Of a stretch of 64,000 nucleotides of DNA, positions 35,913 to 46,468 are shown one piece after another. The DNA is taken from assembly GCF_009363715.1 (NCBI RefSeq), contig NZ_CP045404.1:1828001-1892000 (forward strand), read 5' to 3'. The position numbers were made by a program, and so were the translations under genes. This DNA is from Roseovarius sp. THAF9 (GTDB taxonomy: Bacteria; Pseudomonadota; Alphaproteobacteria; Rhodobacterales; Rhodobacteraceae). Numbering within the stretch: the stretch's first letter is position 1; every line of letters starts with the position of its first letter. The notes below the pieces were generated by a model. That model had not been told where the DNA came from and ran no database searches. It saw nothing but the letters and a program-made list of their open reading frames with translations.

Positions 35913-37046
35913 ATGAGCATCGCAGCCATCATCGTCGCCGCAGGGCGCGGCATCCGCGCCGGGGGCGAGCGGCCCAAGCAGTGGCAGCGCGTGGCTGGCA
36001 AACGGGTGATCGACTGGACGTTGGCGGCGTTCCGCGCGGTGCCGGCGGTCGAACGGATCGTGGTGGTGGTGCATCCCGACGAAATGGACGAGTTAAGCGG
36101 CGAGACCGGCATCACCGTGACCGAAGGCGCGAACACACGCGCGGGCTCGGTCTGCAACGGGCTGGCGGCGCTGGAGAGCGTGGGCGCGTCTTATGTGCTG
36201 ATCCATGACGCGGCGCGGTGCTGCGTGTCCCCTACCCAGATCGCCGAGATCATCGCGGCACTTGGCCCCGATTGCCCGGCGGCGGCCCCGGCCCTGCCCG
36301 TCAGCGATGCGCTGTGGCTTGGCGAAGACGGGCTGGTGAGCGGCACGCAGGACCGCACCGGGCTCTACAGGGCTCAGACACCGCAAGGATTTATCCGCGA
36401 GGCCATCACCGCTGCCCATGCCACAGCCCCCGAAGGCGCCGCTGACGATGTCGAGGTCGCCCGCGCCGCGGGCATTCCCGTGCGGATCCTGCCGGGGCGC
36501 GAAAGCAACCTGAAGATCACCACGCCCGAGGATTTCGCCCGGGCCGAGACCATCCTGAGAGGGCCCATGGACATACGCACCGGAACCGGTTTTGACGTGC
36601 ACCGTTTCGGCCCCGGCGACCACGTGATGCTGTGCGGCGTGGCGGTCCCGCATGACCGCGGCCTGCAAGGGCATTCGGACGCCGATGTGGGGCTGCACAC
36701 GCTGGCCGATGCAATCTACGGCGCGATGGCCGAGGGCGACATAGGTCGGCACTTCCCGCCCAGCGATCCGCAATGGAAAGGCGCCGAAAGCCATGTCTTT
36801 CTGTCCCACGCGGCGGGTCTGGCCGCCGAAAAGGGGTTTCGCATCACCAATGTGGACCTGACCCTCATCTGCGAGACACCCAAGATCGGGCCACATGCCG
36901 CGGCGATGCAGGCGCGGGTGTCCCAGATTATGGGGCTGGAGGCGGAGCGCGTGTCGGTCAAGGCCACAACATCCGAGCGGCTGGGCTTTACCGGCCGCGG
37001 CGAAGGCATCGCGGCGCAGGCCGTGGCCACGTTGGTGCGGCCATGA
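35913..37046 (+). CDS. ispDF: Bifunctional IspD-IspF, MEP pathway
   Basis: 377-aa fusion. Residues 1-215 are IspD ([44 protein letters not shown]), the 4-diphosphocytidyl-methylerythritol synthase. Residues 219-377 are IspF ([40 protein letters not shown]), the cyclodiphosphate synthase, with the metal ligands in DVHRF. The fusion is typical of alphaproteobacteria. The stop overlaps the pgpA start (ATGA). Confidence 0.96.
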   Translation: MSIAAIIVAAGRGIRAGGERPKQWQRVAGKRVIDWTLAAFRAVPAVERIVVVVHPDEMDELSGETGITVTEGANTRAGSVCNGLAALESVGASYVLIHDAARCCVSPTQIAEIIAALGPDCPAAAPALPVSDALWLGEDGLVSGTQDRTGLYRAQTPQGFIREAITAAHATAPEGAADDVEVARAAGIPVRILPGRESNLKITTPEDFARAETILRGPMDIRTGTGFDVHRFGPGDHVMLCGVAVPHDRGLQGHSDADVGLHTLADAIYGAMAEGDIGRHFPPSDPQWKGAESHVFLSHAAGLAAEKGFRITNVDLTLICETPKIGPHAAAMQARVSQIMGLEAERVSVKATTSERLGFTGRGEGIAAQAVATLVRP

Positions 37047-37540
37047 GGGTGGCGCAGCTGATTGCGACCTTCGGCGGCGTGGGCTATTTGCGCCCGGCGC
37101 CCGGGACCTGGGGCTCGCTGGCCGCATTGCCTGTGGCGACGCTGTTGCATGTGCTTGGCGGGCCGGTGTTGCTGGGGTTGGGCGTGGTCGCCTCATTTGC
37201 ATTAGGATGGTGGGCCACAGCTCTGGAAACAAAGGGAAAAGACGATCACGACCCGAGCGAGATCGTGATCGACGAAGTGGCCGGGCAATGGCTGGCCTTC
37301 CTGCCCGTCTCGATCGGGGCTACCCATGCGGGCGCGGCGCTGACCGCATTGTGGCCGGGTTTCGTGACGGCCTTCCTGCTGTTCCGCCTCTTCGACATCT
37401 GGAAACCCGGGCCGGTGGGCTGGGCCGACCGCCAGGGCGGGCCGTTGGGCGTGATGCTGGACGACGTGATCGCGGGGCTTTTCGCCGCGCTGGGGGTCAT
37501 GCTCTTCGCCTGGCTGTCGCACGGGGTGCTGGGGCTATGA
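37043..37540 (+). CDS. pgpA: Phosphatidylglycerophosphatase A
   Basis: 165-aa membrane protein with the PgpA signatures [31 protein letters not shown] and [17 protein letters not shown]. It dephosphorylates phosphatidylglycerol phosphate. It is coupled by ATGA overlaps to both ispDF and the next gene. Confidence 0.93.
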   Translation: MRVAQLIATFGGVGYLRPAPGTWGSLAALPVATLLHVLGGPVLLGLGVVASFALGWWATALETKGKDDHDPSEIVIDEVAGQWLAFLPVSIGATHAGAALTALWPGFVTAFLLFRLFDIWKPGPVGWADRQGGPLGVMLDDVIAGLFAALGVMLFAWLSHGVLGL

Positions 37541-38004
37541 GCGCCGAGGACGTGCTGAACGCCGCCAAGGCGGCGGGGCTGATGGTCGCCACGGCAGAGT
37601 CCTGCACCGGCGGCATGGTGGCTGCTGCGCTGACCGATATCGCGGGTTCTTCGGCCGTGGTCGAACGCGGCTTCGTCACCTACTCCAACACGGCCAAGCA
37701 GCAAATGCTGGGCGTGCGCGGCGACACGCTGGAGGCGCATGGCGCGGTCTCGGAAGAGGTCGCGCGGGAGATGGCCGAAGGCGCGCTGGATCATTCCGAG
37801 GCGGATCTGGCGGTGTCGATCACCGGCATCGCCGGCCCCGGCGGGTCCGAGCACAAGCCCGAGGGGCGGGTCTGTTTTGGCCTCGCGCGCGTGGGCCAAG
37901 TGACGCAGGTTGAAACGGTGGAGTTCGGTGCGCTGGGCCGCGCCGAGGTGCGCGCACAGGCGCGGGATCATGCGCTGGACCTGCTCTTGAAGGGGATCGG
38001 CTAG
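37537..38004 (+). CDS. pncC: CinA C-terminal-type nicotinamide-nucleotide amidohydrolase
   Basis: 155 aa, equal to a stand-alone CinA C-terminal domain: VATAESCTGGMVAAALTDIA, VVERGFVTYSNTAKQQMLGV, AVSITGIAGPGGSEHKPEG. This group deamidates NMN to nicotinate mononucleotide in pyridine-nucleotide recycling. It is the third gene of ispDF-pgpA-pncC. Confidence 0.9.
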   Translation: MSAEDVLNAAKAAGLMVATAESCTGGMVAAALTDIAGSSAVVERGFVTYSNTAKQQMLGVRGDTLEAHGAVSEEVAREMAEGALDHSEADLAVSITGIAGPGGSEHKPEGRVCFGLARVGQVTQVETVEFGALGRAEVRAQARDHALDLLLKGIG

Positions 38005-38060
38005 ACACCCTGTCCTGCGGACATGCATGGTACGGCGCGGTCAGCCAAGGACGATACGAC

Positions 38061-38492
38061 ATGACGACACGCGGCCATTGCCACTGCGGCGCGACGCGCT
38101 GGGAATTCGAGGGACCGCCCAACTGGGCGTGCTACTGCCACTGCGACGACTGCCGCCGCAACTGCGGCGCGCCGCTGGTGGCGTGGCTGGGCGTGCCGAT
38201 GGCGGCGTTCCGCTGGACCGGCGCGGCGCCCGCGACCCGCGAAAGCTCTCCCGGCGCCTACCGGCATTTCTGCGCCGCCTGTGGCACGCCGATGGCCTTC
38301 GAGGCGGATCACTATCCGGGCGACATGCATGTTTATGCGGCCGCGCTGGAGGACCCGACCGCGATGCAGCCCGCCTTTCACGTGCATTTCAGCAGCCGCC
38401 TGCCGTGGCTGACGCTGAATGACGACCTGCCCAAGTATGACGGCAGCGTGGTCGACCTACCGAAGGACGCTGTCATTTTCCCCAAGGGGTGA
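38061..38492 (+). CDS. GFA/CENP-V zinc-binding family protein
   Basis: 143 aa with the Gfa zinc ligands: Cys7/Cys9 (GHCHCGAT), Cys24/26/28/31 (CYCHCDDC) and CAAC near residue 71. The prototype, Gfa, assists glutathione-formaldehyde conversion, but most family members have unknown substrates. It sits 56 nt after pncC, and a separate promoter is possible. Confidence 0.88.
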   Translation: MTTRGHCHCGATRWEFEGPPNWACYCHCDDCRRNCGAPLVAWLGVPMAAFRWTGAAPATRESSPGAYRHFCAACGTPMAFEADHYPGDMHVYAAALEDPTAMQPAFHVHFSSRLPWLTLNDDLPKYDGSVVDLPKDAVIFPKG

Positions 38493-38502
38493 CCGGCGGC
38501 GG

Positions 38503-39801
38503 TCAGCGGACCAACAGCGCCGCGAACTCCTCCGGCGGGGCGTCGGCCTCGATCGCCTGCCAGATCGCCTCGGCCCGGCCTTCGCCCAGCAGCGTGGCCG
38601 CCTTGGCCCGCACGCGGGTCTGGCGCGCGGCAAGGCCCGGATCGGCGTCGAGGTCGTGAAACAGGTCCTGCACGCTGCCGTCCATGAGCGTCACGCGCAG
38701 ACGGGCCTGCATCTCGGTCAGGCTGTCGTCGCTCTCCACGCGGACCCGTTCGCGCAGCGCGGCAAGACCGGCGTCGGCGCACAGCGCGTCGTCGAACGTG
38801 TCCAGCCGCGCGGTGTCGTGCCCGGTCAGCGCCATGGCGGTCACCATCCGGTAGCTGAATTTCGACTGAAGCCCGCTTTCGGGCGTCGCGATATTGCACA
38901 CGCTCAGCCAACGGGGATGGGTGGTGATTTCAACGCTCTCAACCGCGTCGGCGCCTGCGTCGAGGTCGCGCAGCGCCTCCAGCGTGGCGTGCAGGCCGTG
39001 GCAGCAGGCGTGGAACTTGTGTTGAACGCTCTCGAACAGCCACTCGTGGCCCAGCGTGTCGAAGGCACTCCCCTGCCCTTCGCCATGATGCGTGGGCCCA
39101 AACCCGTTCTGCCCGTCCATTGCCCCCGGCGCGCTGACAAAACCGCGCGCGGCCAGCTGCGCGGCCTCAACGCCGTTGGAGGCGGCAAGGCCCGCGTTCA
39201 TCGGTTTGCCCATGGTGCCGAACTGCGCCTTGATGCCAGAGGCGCGGGTGGTGACGAGGCCAATGGCGTGCTGCATCTGGCCCGCGCTCAGCCCCATCAG
39301 GCGCCCGGCGGCCAGCGTCGCGCCAAAGGCTCCGGCGGTGGCGGTCTGGTGATAGCCGACCTGGTAATGCGCCCGGCCCAGCCAGACACCCACGCGGATC
39401 GACGCCTCGACGCCAATGAGCGCGGCCTCCTGCATCGCGGGGCCCGAGGCGCCCACCGCCTCGCCCACGGCCAGAGCGGCGGGGATCACGGCCACGGAGG
39501 GGTGACCAATATGGGCAAAATGCGTGTCGTCATAATCGAGCGCGTGCGAGATGGTGCCGTTGACCAGCGCCGCCATGCGGGCCGGACCGCGCAGCTCGCT
39601 TCCTATGAGCGTGGCCAGAGGGTTGCCCCCTTCGTCCTCAGCCTGCCCATGCAGGACCGTCGCCACGGGTTCCTCCCGCCCGGCCACGCCCACCGCAGCC
39701 CAGTCGAGCAGCGACAGGCGCAGGATCTCCATGGCGTTCTGCGCCTTGACCGTGCCGCGCGCGAAGCCGGCCAGCCGTTCGCCGATCTCAACCCCGTCCA
39801 T
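38503..39801 (-). CDS. MmgE/PrpD-family protein
   Basis: 432 aa matching the MmgE/PrpD dehydratase/decarboxylase superfamily: AALVNGTISHALDYDDTHFA, HPSVAVIPAALAVGEAVGAS, LGRAHYQVGYHQTATAGAFG, HKFHACCHGLHATLEAL. Members include 2-methylcitrate dehydratase and itaconate decarboxylase. No methylcitrate cycle genes are near, so the substrate is open. Its start overlaps the Coq10-type gene end by 14 nt. Confidence 0.87.
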   Translation of the reverse strand: MDGVEIGERLAGFARGTVKAQNAMEILRLSLLDWAAVGVAGREEPVATVLHGQAEDEGGNPLATLIGSELRGPARMAALVNGTISHALDYDDTHFAHIGHPSVAVIPAALAVGEAVGASGPAMQEAALIGVEASIRVGVWLGRAHYQVGYHQTATAGAFGATLAAGRLMGLSAGQMQHAIGLVTTRASGIKAQFGTMGKPMNAGLAASNGVEAAQLAARGFVSAPGAMDGQNGFGPTHHGEGQGSAFDTLGHEWLFESVQHKFHACCHGLHATLEALRDLDAGADAVESVEITTHPRWLSVCNIATPESGLQSKFSYRMVTAMALTGHDTARLDTFDDALCADAGLAALRERVRVESDDSLTEMQARLRVTLMDGSVQDLFHDLDADPGLAARQTRVRAKAATLLGEGRAEAIWQAIEADAPPEEFAALLVR

Positions 39802-40243
39802 AAAGCTTTTCCGCCCGCGTCTCGAAGGCGCGCACGATACGCTTCATCGCCTCAAAGAAGAACAGTTCAGCCGCGCCCTGCAACAGCCTGTTCTTGAACT
39901 TGAAATCCACGTCGAACCCGACCTCGCACTGACCCTCGCCAATATCACGGAACTCCCAGTTGGAGCGCATGTGGTGGAACGGGCCGTCAAGATACTCGGT
40001 CTCGATCCGCTTCTGTTCCGGCCACAGGACGACCCGGCTGCTGAACCGTTCACGGAAGACGCGAAAACTGATGACCAGGTCGGCCTCCATCACTTCGCTG
40101 CCGTCGTCCTGCGGCGTGACACTGTTCACGCGGGCCGCGGCGGTCCAAGGCAGGAAGTCCGGGTAGGAGCCGACATCGGCGACAAGATCGTACATCTGCT
40201 GCGCGGTATACGGCAGCGTCCGGGTTTCGGCGTGAGAAGGCAT
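39788..40243 (-). CDS. Coq10/RatA-type START-domain protein
   Basis: 151 aa: TRTLPYTAQQMYDLVADVGS, YPDFLPWTAAARV, LVISFRVFRERFSSRVVL, FDVDFKFKNRLLQG. This is the polyketide-cyclase/START fold of yeast Coq10 and E. coli RatA/YfjG. In alphaproteobacteria it is taken to help ubiquinone handling; the RatA toxin role is not implied, since no antitoxin partner is present. Confidence 0.88.
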   Translation of the reverse strand: MPSHAETRTLPYTAQQMYDLVADVGSYPDFLPWTAAARVNSVTPQDDGSEVMEADLVISFRVFRERFSSRVVLWPEQKRIETEYLDGPFHHMRSNWEFRDIGEGQCEVGFDVDFKFKNRLLQGAAELFFFEAMKRIVRAFETRAEKLYGRG

Positions 40244-40370
40244 GCGGGCAGATCGGTCCGTTGGGTTGTAGCAGTATGGGACTGTGTCGTAAACTGCTTC
40301 GCGAAATGCAAGGGGGGCCGGGTATGCCGCGCGAAAAAGTCATGGGCGTCGGGATGGGAGTGGCCCACCG

Positions 40371-40550
40371 ATGAATCCAAGATGGCTGTTTCGCATGTCC
40401 CGCTGGGCGCAGAACCCGCCAAGCGCGGGGCGGGTCAAGTTCGTCTTCGCGATCATTGGGATCTGCCTGCTGATCTTCGGGATCGAGTATTTCTTCGGCC
40501 TGCCCGACTGGATGGCCGTCGATCCCAAAAGCGGCCGCTATCGCCCGTGA
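40371..40550 (+). CDS. Small single-span membrane protein (59 aa)
   Basis: A 59-codon frame: MNPRWLFRMSRWAQNPPSAG, then one membrane segment VKFVFAIIGICLLIFGIEYF and a polar tail ending SGRYRP. Positive residues precede the span, suggesting the N-terminus is inside. GGGAG lies 11-15 nt upstream. Codon use is like its neighbours. No known domain; the clear hydropathy pattern supports a real gene. Confidence 0.7.
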   Translation: MNPRWLFRMSRWAQNPPSAGRVKFVFAIIGICLLIFGIEYFFGLPDWMAVDPKSGRYRP

Positions 40551-40573
40551 TCTCGCACGGGACCGCTCACGAA

Positions 40574-40587
40574 AATTCGTACGAATT
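40574..40587. repeat. Perfect 14-bp palindrome AATTCGTACGAATT
   Basis: It sits between the end of the small membrane-protein gene and the tRNA 3' end (converging). It can fold as AATTC-GTAC-GAATT and is followed on the minus strand by TTTTCG, so it may help end tRNA transcription, or be an operator. Confidence 0.45.
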
Positions 40588-40622
40588 CTCATGGCGTCGC
40601 GCGGGAAAGTATCCGGGGGGGA

Positions 40623-40699
<77 letters not shown>

Positions 40700-40709
40700 C
40701 TGCGCGACG

Positions 40710-40737
40710 CTATAACCGGTTCGGACCCGTGCCGCAA
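40710..40737 (-). promoter_or_regulatory. Promoter of tRNA-Arg
   Basis: On the minus strand TTGCGG, a 16-nt spacer, then TTATAG, ending 11 nt before the mature tRNA 5' end. Confidence 0.6.
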
Positions 40738-40813
40738 CGGCGAAAACGCCCGCGATGTAGTGCGGGCCGCTGGGGGTGTCGTGGCCCGGGCGGATGCGCC
40801 CGGGCCGGACGGT

Positions 40814-41095
40814 TCAGGTACGCCCGCCGGCTGTGTTGCCGCCACCGGGGTTGCCACCGCCGCCCGTCCGGGGCTGACCGGGCGTTTGCGGATAGGTGTC
40901 CGGCAGGCACTCTTCAGAGCCGCCGGCGGTGCCTTGCTGGCCCCCGCCAGGACAGCCGCCACCGCCCCCGTCGCTGTCATACTTGGTCATGACGGGATCA
41001 ATGGTGATCTGTGTGGGTTCCGGGCTGGTTTGTGTACAGGCGGAAAGGATCAAAGCTGAAACTGTGAAAACTGCGCTACTGCGAAATGTGATCAT
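40814..41095 (-). CDS. Small glycine-rich lipoprotein
   Basis: 93 aa with a lipoprotein signal (FTVSALILSAC, Cys20) and a low-complexity mature part rich in Gly, Pro and Thr (DGGGGGCPGGGQQG). The start at 41095 follows AAGGAG 8 nt upstream. No domain is recognised. It is downstream of sufS on the same strand, with 67 nt between, so it may have its own promoter. Confidence 0.72.
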   Translation of the reverse strand: MITFRSSAVFTVSALILSACTQTSPEPTQITIDPVMTKYDSDGGGGGCPGGGQQGTAGGSEECLPDTYPQTPGQPRTGGGGNPGGGNTAGGRT

Positions 41096-41162
41096 GATAT
41101 TCTCCTTGGTGGCTAATATTATGTCGTCACATTTTGGAGCACGGTTCAAAATCCGTCAAATA

Positions 41163-42383
<1,221 letters not shown>

Positions 42384-42384
42384 C

Positions 42385-42996
42385 TCAAACTGCTCCTGTC
42401 GTTGCGGCGAAAAGGCCGCCGATGACGCCCATGATGATGGACAGCCCCACCAGGACGCCGAAGATTGCAATCACCATCACGCCGAAGGCCTTGAGCGGGC
42501 TGTCGAAACCATGCGCCACGTCCAGCATGTTGGACACCGCCCACATCCACCAGACGATGAAGACCAAAAGGCCCAGCGACGACAGAAACGGGATGAACAT
42601 CCCGACGATGGTAAAGCCGGCCACCATCAGGAAGCTGACCGCCTGCAACAAGGTCACCACGGCCAGCACGTCGGGCACCGTGCCCCGTCCGCCAAGCGCA
42701 CGGCCGATCCAGAACAGCATGAAGATCGAGAACACCGCCCGCGCCCATTGCATGACGGCAAAGATCAGCGGCGAGCTGTAGACCGGCGACGCCTCCAGCA
42801 GCGTGCCCAGGTCCCCCTGCGGCAACGGCGCGGCCTGGACCAGTGCCGCGACCACGGCAGAGGTCACGACCGAGATCAGCGTCAGCGCGATCCAAAGCGC
42901 CTGCGGGGGCCAGTTCAGGGCGATCACCTGTTCTGCGGCGCCGCGCGGGTTCCGGATGGTCGTCATGAAAAGGGGTTTCAGCACGGTCGTGTTCAT
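42385..42996 (-). CDS. YIP1-family membrane protein
   Basis: 203 aa with five hydrophobic segments and the YIP1-like opening PLFMTTIRNPRGAAEQVIAL, then VPDVLAVVTLLQAVSFLMVA. The start at 42996 overlaps the preceding YIP1-like gene by 4 nt; a longer frame is rejected. Its stop is one nucleotide from the sufS start, so it is translated in the suf operon. Its role there is unknown. Confidence 0.78.
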   Translation of the reverse strand: MNTTVLKPLFMTTIRNPRGAAEQVIALNWPPQALWIALTLISVVTSAVVAALVQAAPLPQGDLGTLLEASPVYSSPLIFAVMQWARAVFSIFMLFWIGRALGGRGTVPDVLAVVTLLQAVSFLMVAGFTIVGMFIPFLSSLGLLVFIVWWMWAVSNMLDVAHGFDSPLKAFGVMVIAIFGVLVGLSIIMGVIGGLFAATTGAV

Positions 42997-43478
42997 CTCC
43001 GCCCCCATCCGGCTTCGCGCAGGTCCGACGCCCACACCCACAGAAACACCAGCAGCCATATCGCACCCACCGCCGTCAAGCCGGGGCCGGGGCCGATGAA
43101 CCCGGCCACAAGACCGTGCAACAGCTTGATGGGGCTCGCCACCAGCCAAGCCCAGAACAGCGCCAGCCGTGCCGCATAGCCAGAGGCGGTGCCGCCGAAG
43201 ATACGTAGGACAAATTGGCTAAGCGTGCCGATAGCATAGAACACCAGCGGCGCGATGAAGATCCAGGCCATCAGCGACCCGCCCAGCAGCGGGTTCAGTT
43301 CCTGGTCGGTCAGATGCGCCTCGCGCGCCAGCCGGGGCCACTCGGAAATGAAGAAGATCGCGCAGCCAGCCATCACGATGGCCAGCGCACGCCCTTCGTT
43401 CGCGCCCATTGCCAGCAGGCGACGGAACACCGTTCGCGGGCCGCGATAGGCGGCCACGATATCGGTGGTGACCGGCAT
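42993..43478 (-). CDS. YIP1-family membrane protein
   Basis: 161 aa with four hydrophobic segments (ALAIVMAGCAIFFI; LMAWIFIAPLVFYAIGTLSQ; YAARLALFWAWLVASPIKLL; GLTAVGAIWLLVFLWVW) and an amphipathic start (AYRGPRTVFRRLLAM). It overlaps sufD by 1 nt and the next YIP1 gene by 4 nt. This duplicated pair is a membrane module of unknown function inside the suf operon. Confidence 0.75.
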   Translation of the reverse strand: MPVTTDIVAAYRGPRTVFRRLLAMGANEGRALAIVMAGCAIFFISEWPRLAREAHLTDQELNPLLGGSLMAWIFIAPLVFYAIGTLSQFVLRIFGGTASGYAARLALFWAWLVASPIKLLHGLVAGFIGPGPGLTAVGAIWLLVFLWVWASDLREAGWGRR

Positions 43479-44764
43479 CAGCCGCGCCGCCGCACCAGCC
43501 AGCCTTCAAGGCGCTCGACGATCCCTTCGCGCAGGCTCTCGTCCTCGATCTCCTCCACCGCCTCGGCCAGGAAGGCCAGCGTCAGAAGGTCGGTCGCGAT
43601 GGGTTTGGGCACGCCGCGCGCGCGCAGGTAGAACAGCGCCTCTTCGTCGATCGCGCCCGAGGTGCTGCCGTGCGAGCAGGCCACGTCGTCGGCATAGATC
43701 TCCAGCTCCGGCTTGGCGAGGAACTCGCTGTCGCCGTCCAGAAGCAGCGACTGGCTGATCTGGTAACCGTCGGTCTTCTGCGCGCCTTCCTTCACCAGGA
43801 TCTTGCCTTGGAAGACGCCCGTGGCGCCGTTGCGCAGGACCTTCTTGAACACCTGCCGGCTTTCGCAATTCTCGGCATCGTGCGTGATGAAGACAGTATC
43901 ATCGTGGTGAAAATCACCGTCTCCCACGCAGGCACCCGCGACGTGCGCGATGGCATCGTCGCCGGTCAGCTCGATCACGCATTCGTTGCGCGTGAGCACG
44001 CCATTGGCCGTCATGGTAAAGGACTTGAAAGCGCTTTCCCGCGCCAGCCGCGCGAAGATATGCGTGACGGCGCGGCGCTCGTGGTCGCGCCCTTGGGTGC
44101 GCACGTGGTTGAACGCGGCGGTGTCGGCCACGTCGACCTCCATCACCTTGTTGAACCGCGCGGCGGCGGGGCCGTTTTCCAGCACGGTCAGCTCGGCGCC
44201 CGCATCCAGCTTGATGACGTGGTGCAGGATCGCGTCAGACGTCTCGGATTCGTGGTGATAAACCAGGTTGATCGGCTTGTTGGCCTTGCCCGTGACATGG
44301 ATCAGCACGCCATCACTCGCGGCGGCGGTGTTGAGCGTCGCCAAGGGCCGGGCCACGGGGGTCTGGCCATTGGTTTCCAGCGCGCCGTACAGGTCCTTGG
44401 CCCAGTGGATATCGGCCTTCCCGGCCTCGGCCAGTCGGTCGATCTTCACGCCTTCAAGGCTCAGGTCGTCGCTGGCCTCGGCGTCGAACACACCGTCGCG
44501 GAACACGATCTTCAGACGCTCGACATCGTCGAACATCCCGGTCTCGTCGCTCTCGAACACGGCGGCGTTGGGCACCTCCGCATCGACCAGCGTGTCGGGA
44601 CGGGTGAATTTCCAATATTCGTCACGCCGATGCGGCAGGCCCGCGGCCCGCAGACGTGCCAGCGCGTCCTCGCGCGCCGCCTTGGACCAGCCCGAACCGT
44701 CGGGCAGGCTCAGCGCGGCAAGGCGCGCCTCGGTGGCGTCCTGTTTCGCTTGGGGCAAGGCCAT
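43478..44764 (-). CDS. sufD: Fe-S assembly protein SufD
   Basis: 428 aa with the SufB/SufD beta-helix core and conserved C-terminus (KILVKEGAQKTDGYQISQSL, ELEIYADDVACSHGSTSGAI, LFYLRARGVPKPIATDLLTL). It forms SufBC2D, the scaffold for Fe-S cluster assembly. The ATG overlaps the sufC stop by one nucleotide (TAATG). Confidence 0.95.
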   Translation of the reverse strand: MALPQAKQDATEARLAALSLPDGSGWSKAAREDALARLRAAGLPHRRDEYWKFTRPDTLVDAEVPNAAVFESDETGMFDDVERLKIVFRDGVFDAEASDDLSLEGVKIDRLAEAGKADIHWAKDLYGALETNGQTPVARPLATLNTAAASDGVLIHVTGKANKPINLVYHHESETSDAILHHVIKLDAGAELTVLENGPAAARFNKVMEVDVADTAAFNHVRTQGRDHERRAVTHIFARLARESAFKSFTMTANGVLTRNECVIELTGDDAIAHVAGACVGDGDFHHDDTVFITHDAENCESRQVFKKVLRNGATGVFQGKILVKEGAQKTDGYQISQSLLLDGDSEFLAKPELEIYADDVACSHGSTSGAIDEEALFYLRARGVPKPIATDLLTLAFLAEAVEEIEDESLREGIVERLEGWLVRRRG

Positions 44765-45519
44765 TACGCCACCTCCGCCTTGATATCGGCATACCCGTTC
44801 TTCTCGACCTCGAGCGCCAGTTCCGGCCCGCCGGTTTTCACGATGCGGCCTTCGGACATGATATGCACCACGTCGGGTTTGATGTGGTCCAGCAGGCGCT
44901 GATAGTGCGTGATCACCAGGAAGCCGCGGCCCGCGTCGCGCAGCGCGTTCACGCCCTGCGACACCAGCTTCATCGCGTCCACGTCGAGGCCCGAGTCCGT
45001 CTCGTCCAGAATGCACATTTTCGGCTCCAGAACAGCCATTTGCAGGATCTCGTTACGCTTCTTCTCACCGCCCGAGAAGCCCACGTTCACGGGCCGCTTC
45101 AGCATGTCGTTGCTCATTTCCAGCGTGGCGGCCTTTTCACGGACCAGCTTCAGGAAATCCGCCGCGCTCATCTCGTCTTCGCCCCGCGCCTTGCGCTGCG
45201 CATTGAGGGCTGTGCGCATGAAGGTCATGTTGCCCACGCCGGGGATCTCGACCGGGTACTGAAACGCCAGGAAAAGCCCCGCCGCGGCGCGCTCTTCGGG
45301 TTCCATGTCCAGAATGTCCTCGCCTTCCAGCGTGGCACTGCCGCCCGTCACTTCGTACCCGTCACGGCCCGACAGAACATAGCTCAGCGTCGACTTGCCA
45401 GAGCCGTTCGGCCCCATGATCGCATGCACCTTGCCCGCCTCGACGGTCAGGTCCACACCTTTCAGGATGGTCTTGTCCTCGTCTTCAAGATCGACCTTCA
45501 GGCCTTTGATCTCCAACAT
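44764..45519 (-). CDS. sufC: Fe-S assembly ATPase SufC
   Basis: 251-aa ABC ATPase: Walker A GPNGSGKST, signature FSGGEKKRNEI, Walker B CILDETDSGLDVDAM. It energises SufBD. Confidence 0.97.
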   Translation of the reverse strand: MLEIKGLKVDLEDEDKTILKGVDLTVEAGKVHAIMGPNGSGKSTLSYVLSGRDGYEVTGGSATLEGEDILDMEPEERAAAGLFLAFQYPVEIPGVGNMTFMRTALNAQRKARGEDEMSAADFLKLVREKAATLEMSNDMLKRPVNVGFSGGEKKRNEILQMAVLEPKMCILDETDSGLDVDAMKLVSQGVNALRDAGRGFLVITHYQRLLDHIKPDVVHIMSEGRIVKTGGPELALEVEKNGYADIKAEVA

Positions 45520-45549
45520 CTTTCTCTCCTTTTTCCTGTCGCTGCCACC

Positions 45550-46152
45550 TCAGGGGCGCAGCATCATCTCGATCACGTTCAACAGCTCGTTCTGCGGCAG
45601 GGTCAGCGGTTCCACCTCGAACCCCGCCATGCGTCCCGTCATCTGCGGGGCGCCAATGAAATTCTCGACCACATGGTACTGCTTGCGCCGCTTGTAGTCG
45701 TCGACGAACACCTGCACCGACCGCTGGGTGCGCAGCGCCGTGGCGAGGACGCATCCCGTCCGAAACCGGCCATCCACCAGCACCACGTCGGGCTGGCGGA
45801 ACTCGGGCAGATCCCAGACCTCCAGCGGGTAGCGCGGATAGCGCATGTAGTGCTCCGCGTCGGTCGGATAGCCCCATTCCTTGGTCGGCCCTATGTCGGA
45901 CCAGATCACGTCCACCTCGGTGCCTTTGGCGGGCGCGTTCTCCTCGAACCAACCGCGCATCATCAGCGCCCAATCCTTGTCACTCTCCACCGAGAAGACC
46001 CGCTTGCCCGGCATTTCGCCCGCCATCACGGTCGACCCGCCGGACCCGTATTCCAAGATCACGTCGGCACCCGCATAGGCCGCGCGCAGCACCTCCGCTT
46101 CGGCCTCCGGCAGGGTCAGCTCGGGCCGCGATATGGTGGCGGTCGGGCTCAT
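45550..46152 (-). CDS. SAM-dependent methyltransferase-like protein
   Basis: 200 aa. The class I methyltransferase motif I appears as VILEYGSGGSTVMAG and acidic motif II as VFSVESDKDWA; PDVVLVDGRFRTGCVL resembles motif IV. The substrate is unknown. It sits between sufC and a YbjQ-family gene in the suf operon. Confidence 0.7.
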   Translation of the reverse strand: MSPTATISRPELTLPEAEAEVLRAAYAGADVILEYGSGGSTVMAGEMPGKRVFSVESDKDWALMMRGWFEENAPAKGTEVDVIWSDIGPTKEWGYPTDAEHYMRYPRYPLEVWDLPEFRQPDVVLVDGRFRTGCVLATALRTQRSVQVFVDDYKRRKQYHVVENFIGAPQMTGRMAGFEVEPLTLPQNELLNVIEMMLRP

Positions 46153-46153
46153 G

Positions 46154-46468
46154 TCAGTCCAGCACCACCGCCGTCCCGCTGGCCGACACCATCAGCATGG
46201 AATCCGCGACGACCTCGTAGTCCAGATCGACGCCGACAACCGCCGTTGCCCCGAGGGCCTGGGCCCGCTCTTCCAGCTCACGCATGGCGGTGTCGCGGGC
46301 ATCCTGCAGCTTGGTCTCGTAGGCTCCCGAGCGCCCGCCGACGATATCCGTCACCTGGGCAAAGAAATCGCGGAAGACATTGGCGCCCATGATCGCCTCG
46401 CCCACCACGATACCGCGGTAGTCGATGATCTTACGCCCTTCGATGTTTTGCGTGGTCGTGATGATCAT
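46154..46468 (-). CDS. YbjQ/UPF0145-family protein
   Basis: 104 aa, a typical YbjQ pentamer-type protein: [60 protein letters not shown]. Its function is not established; some relatives bind heavy metals. It overlaps the upstream gene by 4 nt. Confidence 0.88.
   Translation of the reverse strand: MIITTTQNIEGRKIIDYRGIVVGEAIMGANVFRDFFAQVTDIVGGRSGAYETKLQDARDTAMRELEERAQALGATAVVGVDLDYEVVADSMLMVSASGTAVVLD

Noticed and set aside
39788..40243. RatA toxin
   Set aside because: The fold is shared, but there is no RatB-type partner; a Coq10-like role is more likely in alphaproteobacteria.
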